Of a DNA stretch of 64,000 nucleotides, positions 44,440-53,017 are shown in pieces. Origin of the DNA: Pseudomonas sp. CCC3.1 (GTDB lineage: Bacteria; Pseudomonadota; Gammaproteobacteria; Pseudomonadales; Pseudomonadaceae); assembly GCF_034347405.1 (NCBI RefSeq), contig NZ_CP133778.1, forward strand, positions 4,092,001-4,156,000, given 5' to 3'. Under the pieces are notes generated by a model. It was not told the origin of the DNA. It was given only the letters and a program-made list of their open reading frames with translations, and made no database searches. The stretch's first letter is position 1; every line of letters begins with the position of its first letter. A program made the translations under genes and the position numbers.

Positions 44440-45831
44440 CCTATCTCCTTAAAAGCCCCCGGCAATCAACTATCGGTGGGGTTTCTACAACGTTAGGAGG
44501 CGAGTTTTGAGAATATAATCACTCACAGCAATTTACCCGTTAGCAAACCTACCGGTTCATGCTCGACTCCAAATATAGCTGCAGCATCAAGGAAATGGTT
44601 CGAAGCATCACGGGATCGTCTCCGCAGTATTAGCCTCGCCTCCCTCTCGAATTGACCTTTCATGAGCCACTTGGATGTTTCGGCCTTACGTTTGCCTTTC
44701 ATGGTCAATCTCATTAGGTCTAATCGTTTTTTTAGGGGGGTCTTGGGGTAACGGTATCACCAAACGCTGGAGCATGGTGATTCACAACGCAAACCGGTCT
44801 GACACTTGAATAAACATCACCTCAACCATTCTGGTTTCGGCAATGACCGCAAGAGTAGCGCTGCCGTACTGATGCATAGCTGCCGGCGGAAAATATCCGA
44901 ATATATCCTGCTGACTATAATCTATAGTCACCAGGATATATTCAGATAGGTGTGGGAGCACTTAGCATTCAGCGGTAACAGTCAGTCATAAGAAAATTAT
45001 CAATTAAGACAACTTCGGTCCAGCCACATCATCAGAGTGAAGACCTGAAATGTTCTGCGGCTGAAACGGTATACCAAAAGGCGTTCCCAAAGCGCAGAAA
45101 ACATTTAAACCAGTAAAACAAACACAATATTTATTGAAAGTAAGAAGCATATCCACATTATCAAAATTTTGTGAACACGAATAACGCTTTTCTGCATAAA
45201 GTCTGACACAGCACCAATTATCTCTCTAAATATTCCGAGGGTGCGCTTTACGCGCGTAAGGATTTCTGATCATATTTACAAGCTTTAGTGCATACAGTCT
45301 GAGCAATTCGTGGTCAAGACTCTGGCTTTGAGGAATCAAGCTTCTGAAGAAGAGTTTTCGTTAACCCGGAACTTTCATTGTCATACTTTCTGAATGTATC
45401 TTCAAGATGATAATGCCGTCCGCTTCCCAGTACTTTAACGCATTTAAATCCAACCTGGCCAGGTTATCTTAAATTTTTACACCTATTGTAGGCCCGCCTT
45501 CAACTTAGGGGATTCACGACACAAAATATTAAAATTAAAAATCCGCTGATTCTTCTTATTTACCAATTTCAACAAAGCTCGTCTAGTTGAAATGCCAATC
45601 ACCAAAATTAGCAAACTGAATTTAATAATGACTGAAGCCGCCTACATATTAAAAGCCACATAAAATTATGCACGGCCATTTTTATTCAATGAGCACGCCT
45701 TAGCTTCGAGGGTAAGTAAATCATTTGATCATATCCCTTAGCTATGGGTATCGCTGAGGTTGGAATAGATTTAATAATTCGCGCCCACACTTCGAATCAA
45801 GTATAAAAAATTGATTTCTAACGAATTGCAG
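44440..45831. other. Gene-poor AT-rich 1.4 kb before the recombinase operon
   Basis: No supported gene; short ORFs only. It holds the long inverted repeat at 44899-44943 and is distinctly AT-rich from about 45.0 kb. As the recombinase operon points into it, it may hold the operon terminator or an accessory site. Confidence 0.5.
44899..44943. repeat. 45-bp interrupted palindrome
   Basis: Outer arms GAATATATCCTG / CAGGATATATTC (12 bp, perfect) and inner arms GACTATA / TATAGTC (7 bp, perfect) around ATC. Either a strong cruciform or tandem operator sites. No T-run, so not a terminator. Confidence 0.8.
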
Positions 45832-46275
45832 CTAAGGGTCCATAGCAAGTAGACGCACCTCCGGCATTGGATTGCAAATAGGGCATTCAACCACACCTGC
45901 CATATCACGCCTAATAAACTTAGAAATATCTAACGACTCTTTTACGATAACGCTGATCACGTGCAAATATTGCACGCGCAACGCCTCATAACTCATGATT
46001 GTACGAGTCAAGTCATTCTCTAGCTTTGAAATTTTCACTTTTAAATTGGCAGCGTGCGAGTCCTTATCCAGACTATATTTTTTAAGAGAAAGTGTAGATA
46101 TGGCTTCATCAAGCTCCCCCTGATGCTTCCTGATAGTTTCTCTAGAAACGTTCGCAAAAACGGCTAATTCCTTTTGGCTATATACATATTGTTCCCCACG
46201 ACTTAGATATTCAGTATTCAATGCATTCAACGACTCATTAAGATACTCACTCAACCGCTTTCCTCTACGCTGCAT
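45832..46275 (-). CDS. Small HTH/coiled-coil accessory protein of the recombinase operon
   Basis: 147 aa. An HTH-like part (YSQKELAVFANVSRETIRKH) then a coiled coil (NLKVKISKLENDLTRTIMSY) and a C-terminal CPICNP. Lies 15 bp after the third recombinase. Its size, position and coiled-coil build match TnpC of Tn554 (about 125 aa), a stimulator and orientation factor, or the X protein of Gamma-Mobile-Trio islands (from memory). Confidence 0.65.
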   Translation of the reverse strand: MQRRGKRLSEYLNESLNALNTEYLSRGEQYVYSQKELAVFANVSRETIRKHQGELDEAISTLSLKKYSLDKDSHAANLKVKISKLENDLTRTIMSYEALRVQYLHVISVIVKESLDISKFIRRDMAGVVECPICNPMPEVRLLAMDP

Positions 46276-46290
46276 TTTGAGTCTCCGGCG

Positions 46291-48447
46291 CTACTTAAGT
46301 TGGCGAACCTCCAACAGGCGAGCGGTACTTCTTGCCACGCGGCTGAAATGGACATCTTGATGACCACCTTCCCCACCGTTCGCTTGAATATATTCCCTAA
46401 TAGTATTAGCATCATCATTGATTTTTTTCAGCTCAATAAATTGACCTTCATTCTCTACATCCACCACCAAACTTTCACAGCAGTCTCCTCGCTCATTGAC
46501 TGACAAGCAAGAGAGACTATGCCTGCACGTTTTCAGAGCTAAATCTAATGTACATCCCCCATGTGGCATTGGATTGACAATCCGTACTGCGGCTTTGAGG
46601 TATTGTTCGGCAGTTTGGCGATCGGTCATGCCCAAAATGTTATAAGTCTCTTGTATTTGCCCAATGGCTTTATCTTGCCGGATGCTTGTCAGCAAATCCT
46701 GAACAACTTTGCTTCTATCGATCGCTAACGTCTGATCATATACTCGCGCCTGCGCTAAGCTTTTTCTAGACAAGAGCGCGTTAACTTGCAAATCAGTCAG
46801 CCCCCCTTGCTTGTAAACAGTATTCAACCAGTGTCGTATATCATGCCATGTGAAAGTGGCAACATTACCAGTTCTAGGATCAATAACATTGTATTTAGAA
46901 AAAACTGAATCTAGGCCTTTCGCGGCATCGGCCAGCCAATAACAAAATTGTGCTCGAGATACCATCGTATAATTAGCCAAATCCGTATTGAACGAAGTAT
47001 GAAAAAAGAAACGGGGTAGAACCATCAGCGCATCCTCAACCTCAAGCACTGCACCAGTACCATCTCGAATAACTGGCTCAATTTGTTTATGAAATTCTCC
47101 CTCAAAATTGGCGTCATATGTAAATGGGAACGATTTTTTCAACAACTGATCCGAAAGACACACATCAAAAATCTTCCTCACAATACTAGTCGCTGTTTTG
47201 TGATGCCTAAAGCGCATCTGATAAAACTGCTCGAAGCGATTGAATGAAACCGAATGAGGATGCACCAACAATACTTCCCTCCAATTAGGAGTATCAAGCG
47301 TCACAGGAAACGAGCGCCAATTCGAATCTAAAGAATAATAGACACCTTCTTTAAGTGCCATTTGCCTGTTAACCTGCCTTTTAAAATGCCTTGCACTAAC
47401 ACCTATATACTTAGCTCCTCCATTGATACCCAGGCGCCGCTGGACTCCAACAAAATCTATAAATTGATTACGTTTACCAACCCAAACTGCATCAGGCGTA
47501 AAGATACTAAAGCTGGTGGTCCACTCGTGACAAAATCTCCTCGCATAGTACTCTGTAGCTTCCGGCGATTTCCAAACCTTATACCAATCGACAGCCGATG
47601 ATTCTTTTCTTTTGCGCGCTATACGTCTGCCCCCCACTGTTAGGTTCTTCAAAAACTCGACTGCACTTTTAACTGCCGGCAGCAAATCCTGTGGAAACAA
47701 TCTCAACGTCTGACCTTCGACCTTTTCGGGAAACAGTCTGAGCACCCACGCGCCCTCATGAAATACTAAACAATCAACTGGCAAACTTGCCAGCTCGCCA
47801 ACACGCCCCCCCATTGCAGAATTCAGTACAATTGCATTTATAAAAAAGCGATCTTTCGGAGCAAGACTTTCGTTCGACGCTAGCCCGAAAAAATCCCTCA
47901 TCACCTCAATAGGTATGAGTTTATTACGTCTCCCTTCCTCAGTTCCATCCCGACCATGCTCTATAGTGCTGGTTGCGAGCGCCTTATAACTTATTCTAAG
48001 ACCTAGATTTATTCTCAGCCAAGAACCAAAATTAAATAGCTTTTTTTGAAGATTGACGTTATTCCCCACGGCAATTTCAAAATCACCATTATTCACCTGC
48101 ATAATACTTTTTGACCCTAAAATTTCGTCCAGTTTTTTGATAGCCCTCATATCTCCAACGGCGGTAGCATCACAGATATTAGATTTCCAGCGCTTATTTA
48201 ATATGTATGCTTTAGCTACAGCTCTGAGACCAAGATTACTAATGGACGAAAAAAGAACATTTGAATATCGCGCATTGCCGGGACGTCTTTTCCAACGCAA
48301 AACATTCCATTTGTCAGAAAAAAAATCGATATCATCTTCCAAAATCTGCATCCACCGCGTGCACTTATCGATTAGTTGACTTGGCATACCGATTGCTTTT
48401 AATTTCTTTAATAATTCCAATTTAGTCACCTGCTTCGATTTTAACAA
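46291..48447 (-). CDS. Large tyrosine recombinase (third of three)
   Basis: 718 aa. Catalytic domain residues: R215 (GGRVGELASL), H535 and R538 (TWHDIRHWLN), Y570 (ARVYDQTL); the segment between R215 and H535 has a long insertion. A C-terminal Cys-rich stretch (GCTLDLALKTCRHSLSCLSV, RGDCCE) may bind zinc. Corresponds in size and place to TnpB of Tn554. Overlaps the preceding recombinase by 26 bp. Confidence 0.82.
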   Translation of the reverse strand: MLKSKQVTKLELLKKLKAIGMPSQLIDKCTRWMQILEDDIDFFSDKWNVLRWKRRPGNARYSNVLFSSISNLGLRAVAKAYILNKRWKSNICDATAVGDMRAIKKLDEILGSKSIMQVNNGDFEIAVGNNVNLQKKLFNFGSWLRINLGLRISYKALATSTIEHGRDGTEEGRRNKLIPIEVMRDFFGLASNESLAPKDRFFINAIVLNSAMGGRVGELASLPVDCLVFHEGAWVLRLFPEKVEGQTLRLFPQDLLPAVKSAVEFLKNLTVGGRRIARKRKESSAVDWYKVWKSPEATEYYARRFCHEWTTSFSIFTPDAVWVGKRNQFIDFVGVQRRLGINGGAKYIGVSARHFKRQVNRQMALKEGVYYSLDSNWRSFPVTLDTPNWREVLLVHPHSVSFNRFEQFYQMRFRHHKTATSIVRKIFDVCLSDQLLKKSFPFTYDANFEGEFHKQIEPVIRDGTGAVLEVEDALMVLPRFFFHTSFNTDLANYTMVSRAQFCYWLADAAKGLDSVFSKYNVIDPRTGNVATFTWHDIRHWLNTVYKQGGLTDLQVNALLSRKSLAQARVYDQTLAIDRSKVVQDLLTSIRQDKAIGQIQETYNILGMTDRQTAEQYLKAAVRIVNPMPHGGCTLDLALKTCRHSLSCLSVNERGDCCESLVVDVENEGQFIELKKINDDANTIREYIQANGGEGGHQDVHFSRVARSTARLLEVRQLK

Positions 48448-49885
48448 TCACATCTGTGATGGATTGATAAACACGCTCCAACTCTTTAAGCACTTTACTA
48501 CGTTCGGATCCGTTGATTGCCGCATTCCACTTATTCAACATAGCTTCTATGTAATTCAAAGACCGATAGTGATCGGCATCTTTCCAAGCGATAAAAAATG
48601 GACATCCGTTATAACAGCTAAAAAATGGGTGTTTAGTACAAGCAACTTGACTTCCACAGGACCCCACTACTGCGGGGGCAGCTATAACTGGGATCAGTAT
48701 TGGATTACCTGGCGAAATCGGCGCTATCTTCCCTGCAAAAAATGCAGCTGTGAGCTCGGAAAAGATACCGCCTAACTTTCTTCCGACACGATCCAAGAGT
48801 GGACAAAAATCAGATACTAGGCAGTCAATATATGCGTTTACTGCGAAAAGGCTCTTATGCTCCAACACATACCTTATCTCTTCGCTAGTACATCCCTGCA
48901 TGGCCATTTGTGTTGCGCCGCTATGACGGATACGATACGGCGTCAAAATCAAGATTTCGTTGGTTCTAGGGCTAATGATTTTCTTTTTTCTGGACCAGTT
49001 TTTTATCATAGCGTCGAAATTCGATTTTGTGCCAGGTTTAGATGTTACAATTAGCCGCCCCTTAGCCTTTTGACACTCACTTACGCCTTCACGCTTTCCA
49101 TACTCTAAAATTTCATTAGCTAGTTCAGCTGTAATAGGCCACAAATCACTGGGCTGTCCCGCGTTATACTTAATTTTCGGAATTCTCAAGAAGAATTCTT
49201 TTTCACCTAAAATACCTGGCGGCGACCAGAGAGCCTCAATATCCATACTTGAAATCTGCATTGGTCGCTTGAGCGTTTCAAAGGAAATCCAAACAAAAAG
49301 TCTTGCAACATTTTCATCCCATGACTCGTTCCCACTCTCAAGCATCGCTCGGCGCACCAACTCCAGCTCTGCGTTAGTCAAAGCCCCACGTTTTTTATCC
49401 CAATCCGATATAACTCTTGTCGATGGCGAGCCCACTGCAATTTGATTAAGTTCAGCAGCGTAAATTTCGTCCGCCTGGGCCAAACCATTATCAGCACAAT
49501 ATGTATAAAATTTTCTAAAACAAAGCCTTATAGACTTCGACGCGGTAGCGAACATCTCAAAAAGTTCATGCCATGACAACGACGAAAAATTTTTCCACTC
49601 ATCCTTCCATACAACAGCCATCATCTTTAATGCTGACTTCACTTCATTTACAATTGCCGGCGTATGGTCTTGAAGTTTATCACACACATATTCGTATGCT
49701 GCATCAACTACCTGAGAGCAAAACAGGTACATGGAAAAGTCAATCCAATATCTTCTGCCCCTCCAGATACTTTCTATCCTCGGCCCAGTCACATCAATCA
49801 ACAAACAGGAAGAAGGATCAGCGTAACACTTTATGAAGATATTCCCGTCGCTATTTACATACTTCCCCTGTTCATTGACTTCCAT
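48422..49885 (-). CDS. Tyrosine recombinase (second of three), atypical active site
   Basis: 487 aa. R207 (LKRPMQISSM), K237 (RIPKIKY), R320 in TPYRIRHSGAT, H343 (LEHKSLFAV) and Y352 (NAYIDCL). The first box II residue is Tyr317 where most family members have His. A C-terminal cysteine set C410, C416, C424, C428 (CGSQVACTKHPFFSCYNGC) looks like a zinc site. Overlaps the first recombinase by 14 bp. Probably active, or a structural partner in a heteromeric complex. Confidence 0.8.
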   Translation of the reverse strand: MEVNEQGKYVNSDGNIFIKCYADPSSCLLIDVTGPRIESIWRGRRYWIDFSMYLFCSQVVDAAYEYVCDKLQDHTPAIVNEVKSALKMMAVVWKDEWKNFSSLSWHELFEMFATASKSIRLCFRKFYTYCADNGLAQADEIYAAELNQIAVGSPSTRVISDWDKKRGALTNAELELVRRAMLESGNESWDENVARLFVWISFETLKRPMQISSMDIEALWSPPGILGEKEFFLRIPKIKYNAGQPSDLWPITAELANEILEYGKREGVSECQKAKGRLIVTSKPGTKSNFDAMIKNWSRKKKIISPRTNEILILTPYRIRHSGATQMAMQGCTSEEIRYVLEHKSLFAVNAYIDCLVSDFCPLLDRVGRKLGGIFSELTAAFFAGKIAPISPGNPILIPVIAAPAVVGSCGSQVACTKHPFFSCYNGCPFFIAWKDADHYRSLNYIEAMLNKWNAAINGSERSKVLKELERVYQSITDVIVKIEAGD

Positions 49886-51119
49886 TCTGAACCCTCCTCT
49901 TATTATTTTCAGTAACTTTTCTACGTGTAGAATCTCTCACTGCCCGGTTTGCATAAAGAAGCAAAGACGTTTCACTTCGCCACCCCCCCATATATACGAT
50001 GCTATCGATTGCAGCGTTTCGGTCAGGAGATTCCTGAGCTGCAATATATAATCGGTTAAACTTTGAATGGCGAAGCAAATGCCATCTAAACGTTACTCCA
50101 GATTTCCGCTGAATGACATTTGCGATGCGGCTCGCGGAAGAACAAGACAAAGGTTTTCCTGCGCCAAAACTTCCATGCGTAACAAACAGATAATCATGAT
50201 CTAAAAAATTAGTCACTCTCATCTTGCCCCTGATAAATTTCTTCATAACCCTATATTTCTTTACATACAGCTCAAGCAATCCAACTAGATCATCATCCTC
50301 AGGCTGTATATACAAATATCGACCTAGCGTTTTAACTTTTGGATTATAAGGAACTCTGGAGTCTAGATTGCTATTTCTTCTATCCAGATGAACTATTTCA
50401 ACATACGGATCACTACCCGACAAATTCAAATCTTCCAACCTAAGCGATAGTGCCTCACCAATTCTTAATCCAAACGCTTTTACGAGTCGCCATAATAAAT
50501 AATTTCTATGACAAATACCCTTGTCAAATTTTGCCTCTTCAAATTCATGTAGCAAGAGATTTTCGATTGAATTAAGCTCACTATCGCTCAAGTCCAAAGC
50601 GAGTTTTCCTCCCTCCCCTCCAATGGTCGCCTTACTCCAAAAAAAACGCTGCGTATTAACGAGGGCAATTAACTCCACATCCGCCTTAATCAGCTCACTC
50701 GAGCTTACATAGTTGAAAACAAACCACACAACAAAAGTTTTACAGCTTTGCATTACCTGCCTATTGTAGGCGCTGATAGTGTTTGAGTCTTTGTCAACCA
50801 CCTCACTGAGCCAATCCGAGAAACTTTTTATTTGTTTATAGCGAAGCCCAAATCCACTCAATAGATAGAATTCTAAATCGACTTTTCCTTCGCTAGCCCA
50901 AGTAAATAAAAATGCTACGTGATGAAACAGGGTAAATATGCTACCTTTGTTTTTTCTTTCCCCTCGGGCGTACGCTGCCTCGAAAAGCGATGCAGCCAAA
51001 GACGGAACCAGTGTTCTAGAATTGACAAATAAGCATCTACCGACCCCTTCAGCTTGAAACTTGACTAGTTTATACCGTAGATTTTTTCGACCCTTCGATA
51101 TGCGAATATTAACTTTCAC
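49872..51119 (-). CDS. Tyrosine recombinase (first of three)
   Basis: 415 aa with a complete catalytic set: R219 (FGLRIGEALSL), K263 (KVKTLGRYL), H347 and R350 (RWHLLRHSKF), W380 (MGGWRSET), Y389 (LLLYANRA). N-terminal core-binding part around 40-190. GTG start overlaps the stop of a small upstream ORF (GTGA). By position nearest the right junction, the likely main strand-exchange enzyme for the island. Confidence 0.88.
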   Translation of the reverse strand: MKVNIRISKGRKNLRYKLVKFQAEGVGRCLFVNSRTLVPSLAASLFEAAYARGERKNKGSIFTLFHHVAFLFTWASEGKVDLEFYLLSGFGLRYKQIKSFSDWLSEVVDKDSNTISAYNRQVMQSCKTFVVWFVFNYVSSSELIKADVELIALVNTQRFFWSKATIGGEGGKLALDLSDSELNSIENLLLHEFEEAKFDKGICHRNYLLWRLVKAFGLRIGEALSLRLEDLNLSGSDPYVEIVHLDRRNSNLDSRVPYNPKVKTLGRYLYIQPEDDDLVGLLELYVKKYRVMKKFIRGKMRVTNFLDHDYLFVTHGSFGAGKPLSCSSASRIANVIQRKSGVTFRWHLLRHSKFNRLYIAAQESPDRNAAIDSIVYMGGWRSETSLLLYANRAVRDSTRRKVTENNKRRVQNGSQ

Positions 51120-51349
51120 AGTTCACGCCCCCATTTAGATTCGCAGGCGTCCGTCCATATGCAGCCAAACAATGCACATCGATATAGATTTTTCTTACCT
51201 ATAGCGAACAATAACGAGCGGAAGATCACAGACACATAGAATTTCTTGCCCATGGGCTTAACATCCCACCAGGCAACGCCCGGTAGACCAATTAGAGATT
51301 CGGCTCGAAATTGATATTGAAGGTGTGATCTTTTAATACACATGCGCAC
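51116..51349 (-). CDS. Small ORF coupled to the recombinase operon
   Basis: 77 aa (or 75 from ATG 51343), with five Cys and many aromatics (KKNLYRCALFGCIWTDACES). Its TGA overlaps the GTG of the first recombinase, an arrangement typical of translational coupling, and it starts about 190 bp from the right junction. Not recognised; may be a leader that sets recombinase expression rather than a functional protein. Confidence 0.35.
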   Translation of the reverse strand: MRMCIKRSHLQYQFRAESLIGLPGVAWWDVKPMGKKFYVSVIFRSLLFAIGKKNLYRCALFGCIWTDACESKWGREL

Positions 51350-51470
51350 AACCCCGACGTCTTAGTAAACGTTCGTGGGTACAGATGCGCGTCAGCGGAC
51401 TCCGACAGGCGGTCGCTATCTATGGTCCCGAGGCGTTGCGATGACGCCCCTAATTGACGATAGCGCGCTA

Positions 51471-51494
51471 TCAGCAGGTTCGCCACTCCGCAAT
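51471..51494 (-). repeat. Right terminal inverted repeat of the island
   Basis: Read inward (minus strand): ATTGCGGAGTGGCGAACCTG then CTGA, similar to the left repeat at 9473-9495. A second match, GTGGATCGAAAGGTGCCTA, lies nearer the junction (rc of 51516-51534). Confidence 0.45.
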
Positions 51495-51541
51495 TTAATA
51501 TATTCCTAAAATTAAGTAGGCACCTTTCGATCCACTAAATC

Positions 51542-51748
51542 ATGGATAAAGCCGAAGCTGACCGTCATGACAAAATGCTGGAGCTGGCCGAGTTGCTCGC
51601 TGAAGTGTTGCAAAAAGCTGTGCCGTCTCTGAGCGAGCAGCAAGTCGAAGAAGCCGGCATTTACATGGCGAAGAACCGCGATGTGTTTGCAAAGGCATTC
51701 AAGAGCCAACCAGACGCCCTGTCAGAGTTGCTGGTCGACAGCGAGTAA
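51542..51748 (+). pseudogene. yebG: yebG 3' fragment (rest of disrupted gene)
   Basis: Codons from MDKAEADRHDKMLELAELLA through the natural stop. An in-frame TAA at 51536 in island sequence shows it does not continue leftward. It begins at an ATG, so a 68-aa product is possible, but there is no ribosome site and the N-terminal strand is missing. It fits end to end with the fragment at 9416. Confidence 0.88.
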
Positions 51749-51825
51749 TCATCCACGTGCTCGCTTGACTCTCCCCCTTGGGGCAGCCTCTATCTTGAAA
51801 GGCCCTTTTTCAGAGTGGCGCGACG

Positions 51826-52401
51826 ATGAGCAAGCGAGTACTGGTGATTCTGGGTCATCCCTCTGCGGACAGTTTCTGTGGCGCCCTGGCGGACAGCTAT
51901 GTCGAGGCGGCCACTCGCGCCAGCCATGATGTAAAGGTGCTGCAACTGGGCACATTGCATTTCGATCCGGTGCTGCACGAGGGTTACAACCAGATCCAGG
52001 CATTGGAACCCGACTTGCTCAACGCCCAGGCCGATATAACCTGGGCTGAGCATCTGGTGTTTGTGTTTCCGATTTGGTGGGGCGGGATTCCGGCCCTGAT
52101 GAAAGGTTTTCTCGACCGCACTTTCCTGCCCGGTTTTGCCTTTAAGTACCGACCAGGCAAGGCCTTCCCCGACAAGCTCCTGAAAGGTCGCAGCGCGCAC
52201 CTGCTGGTAACGATGGACACCCCGCCGTGGTACTACAAGTGGGTTTACCGCATGCCCGGATTGCATCAAATGCGCAAAACAACATTGGCGTTTTGTGGAA
52301 TAAAGCCATTGGCAACCCTCACCTTCGGCCCGCTTTTAAACTCGACGACAACGCAACGGGACAAGTGGCTACAGCAAGCCATGAGGCTCGCCAGCCGGTG
52401 A
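51826..52401 (+). CDS. Flavodoxin-fold NAD(P)H quinone oxidoreductase
   Basis: 191 aa. FMN-binding loop LVILGHPSADSFCGALADSY, HLVFVFPIWWGGIPALMKGF (the WWG signature of the NQO/KefF/YwrO family) and LVTMDTPPWYYKWVYR. Two-electron reduction of quinones using a flavin. Followed after 37 bp by a MerR regulator that probably controls it. Confidence 0.85.
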   Translation: MSKRVLVILGHPSADSFCGALADSYVEAATRASHDVKVLQLGTLHFDPVLHEGYNQIQALEPDLLNAQADITWAEHLVFVFPIWWGGIPALMKGFLDRTFLPGFAFKYRPGKAFPDKLLKGRSAHLLVTMDTPPWYYKWVYRMPGLHQMRKTTLAFCGIKPLATLTFGPLLNSTTTQRDKWLQQAMRLASR

Positions 52402-52438
52402 ATACTCATTGCAAGCGCGGCCATTAAAAGGACTTTTC

Positions 52439-52828
52439 ATGTACATCGGCAAAGCCGCCCAGTTGTCGGGCACCACCGTCAAAAGCATCCGTCACTACGA
52501 AGAAATAGGCCTGTTGCAGGCGCCGCAGCGACGCGGCAACTACCGTGTCTACTCGCAGCAATGTGTTGAGTTGCTGATGTTTATCAAGTGCGCTCAACAG
52601 CTGGGTTTCAAGCTCAAGGAAATGCAGGCGATTGTGCAAAACCACCGCGGGCAGCCATTGCCGTGGGAGGTGGTCAGCAACGCCATCGAGGCTAAAAAAC
52701 AGTCTGTGGCGAGCCAGATCGAGGCCCTGCAACAGGTGCATGCCGGGTTGGTTGAATTTGAAAACCGCTTCAAACAGGCCCCCGAACCTGAGGGACATTC
52801 GATGGCGTGCTGCAAGCCGATTTCGTAG
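52439..52828 (+). CDS. MerR-family transcriptional regulator
   Basis: 129 aa, AAAAGGA before ATG. HTH at residues 1-40 (MYIGKAAQLSGTTVKSIRHY, GLLQAPQRRGNYRVY), then a dimerisation helix. The C-terminus MACCKPIS contains CC. The last five codons, KPIS and stop, lie inside the MITE-like repeat that begins at 52812, so the repeat supplied the natural end or the repeat formed over it. Probably regulates the quinone reductase upstream in response to redox or electrophile stress. Confidence 0.85.
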   Translation: MYIGKAAQLSGTTVKSIRHYEEIGLLQAPQRRGNYRVYSQQCVELLMFIKCAQQLGFKLKEMQAIVQNHRGQPLPWEVVSNAIEAKKQSVASQIEALQQVHAGLVEFENRFKQAPEPEGHSMACCKPIS

Positions 52829-53015
52829 CAGTTGCCGAGCCTGCGAGGCTACGTCCGATTGCGAAGCGATCGTAAACCCTAAGTGCAGGGTTTAACTAAC
52901 ACACCGCAGTGCTTGATTTTACGACTGCGACGTCAGGGTGCCGCACCAAGCGGACGCAGCTTCGCAGGCTCGGCAGCTGCTACGAATTGGCGCGCATAGA
53001 TCTGTGGGAACTGCC
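52812..53015. repeat. MITE-like repeat, copy A (204 bp)
   Basis: Ends are imperfect inverted repeats: TAGCAGTTGCCGAGCCTGCG and, on the other side, CGCAGGCTCGGCAGCTGCTA. The centre has AAACCCTAAGTGCAGGGT. Copy B at 54201 shares the whole layout. Resembles the ~200-bp repeat families reported for P. fluorescens (R178/R200, from memory). Confidence 0.85.
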
Positions 53016-53017
53016 TT

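Larger units (their letters stand above)
9469..51540. mobile_element. 42-kb genomic island inserted in yebG, with metal-resistance and CBASS cargo
   Basis: Boundaries come from the split yebG: CAT at 9466-9468 on the left and CAT at 51541-51543 on the right are the two copies of the crossover core. The right end carries three tandem tyrosine recombinases and a small accessory gene; both ends carry imperfect inverted repeats. Cargo is a copper/zinc/cadmium/cobalt-type resistance block and a type II CBASS. Base composition is patchy: the recombinase end (about 45-51.5 kb) is clearly AT-rich, the metal block is nearer to the host. It could have been built from several acquisitions, since IS3, IstB and IS21-end relics lie between the two cargo blocks. 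Confidence 0.85.

Noticed and set aside
44523..44714. 63-codon leftward ORF, basic (MKGKRKAETSKWLMKGQFER...)
   Set aside because: No ribosome site or family; in a degraded region.
9469..51540. Conjugative element (ICE)
   Set aside because: No relaxase, coupling protein, type IV secretion or replication gene was found, so it is listed as a recombinase-mobilised island.
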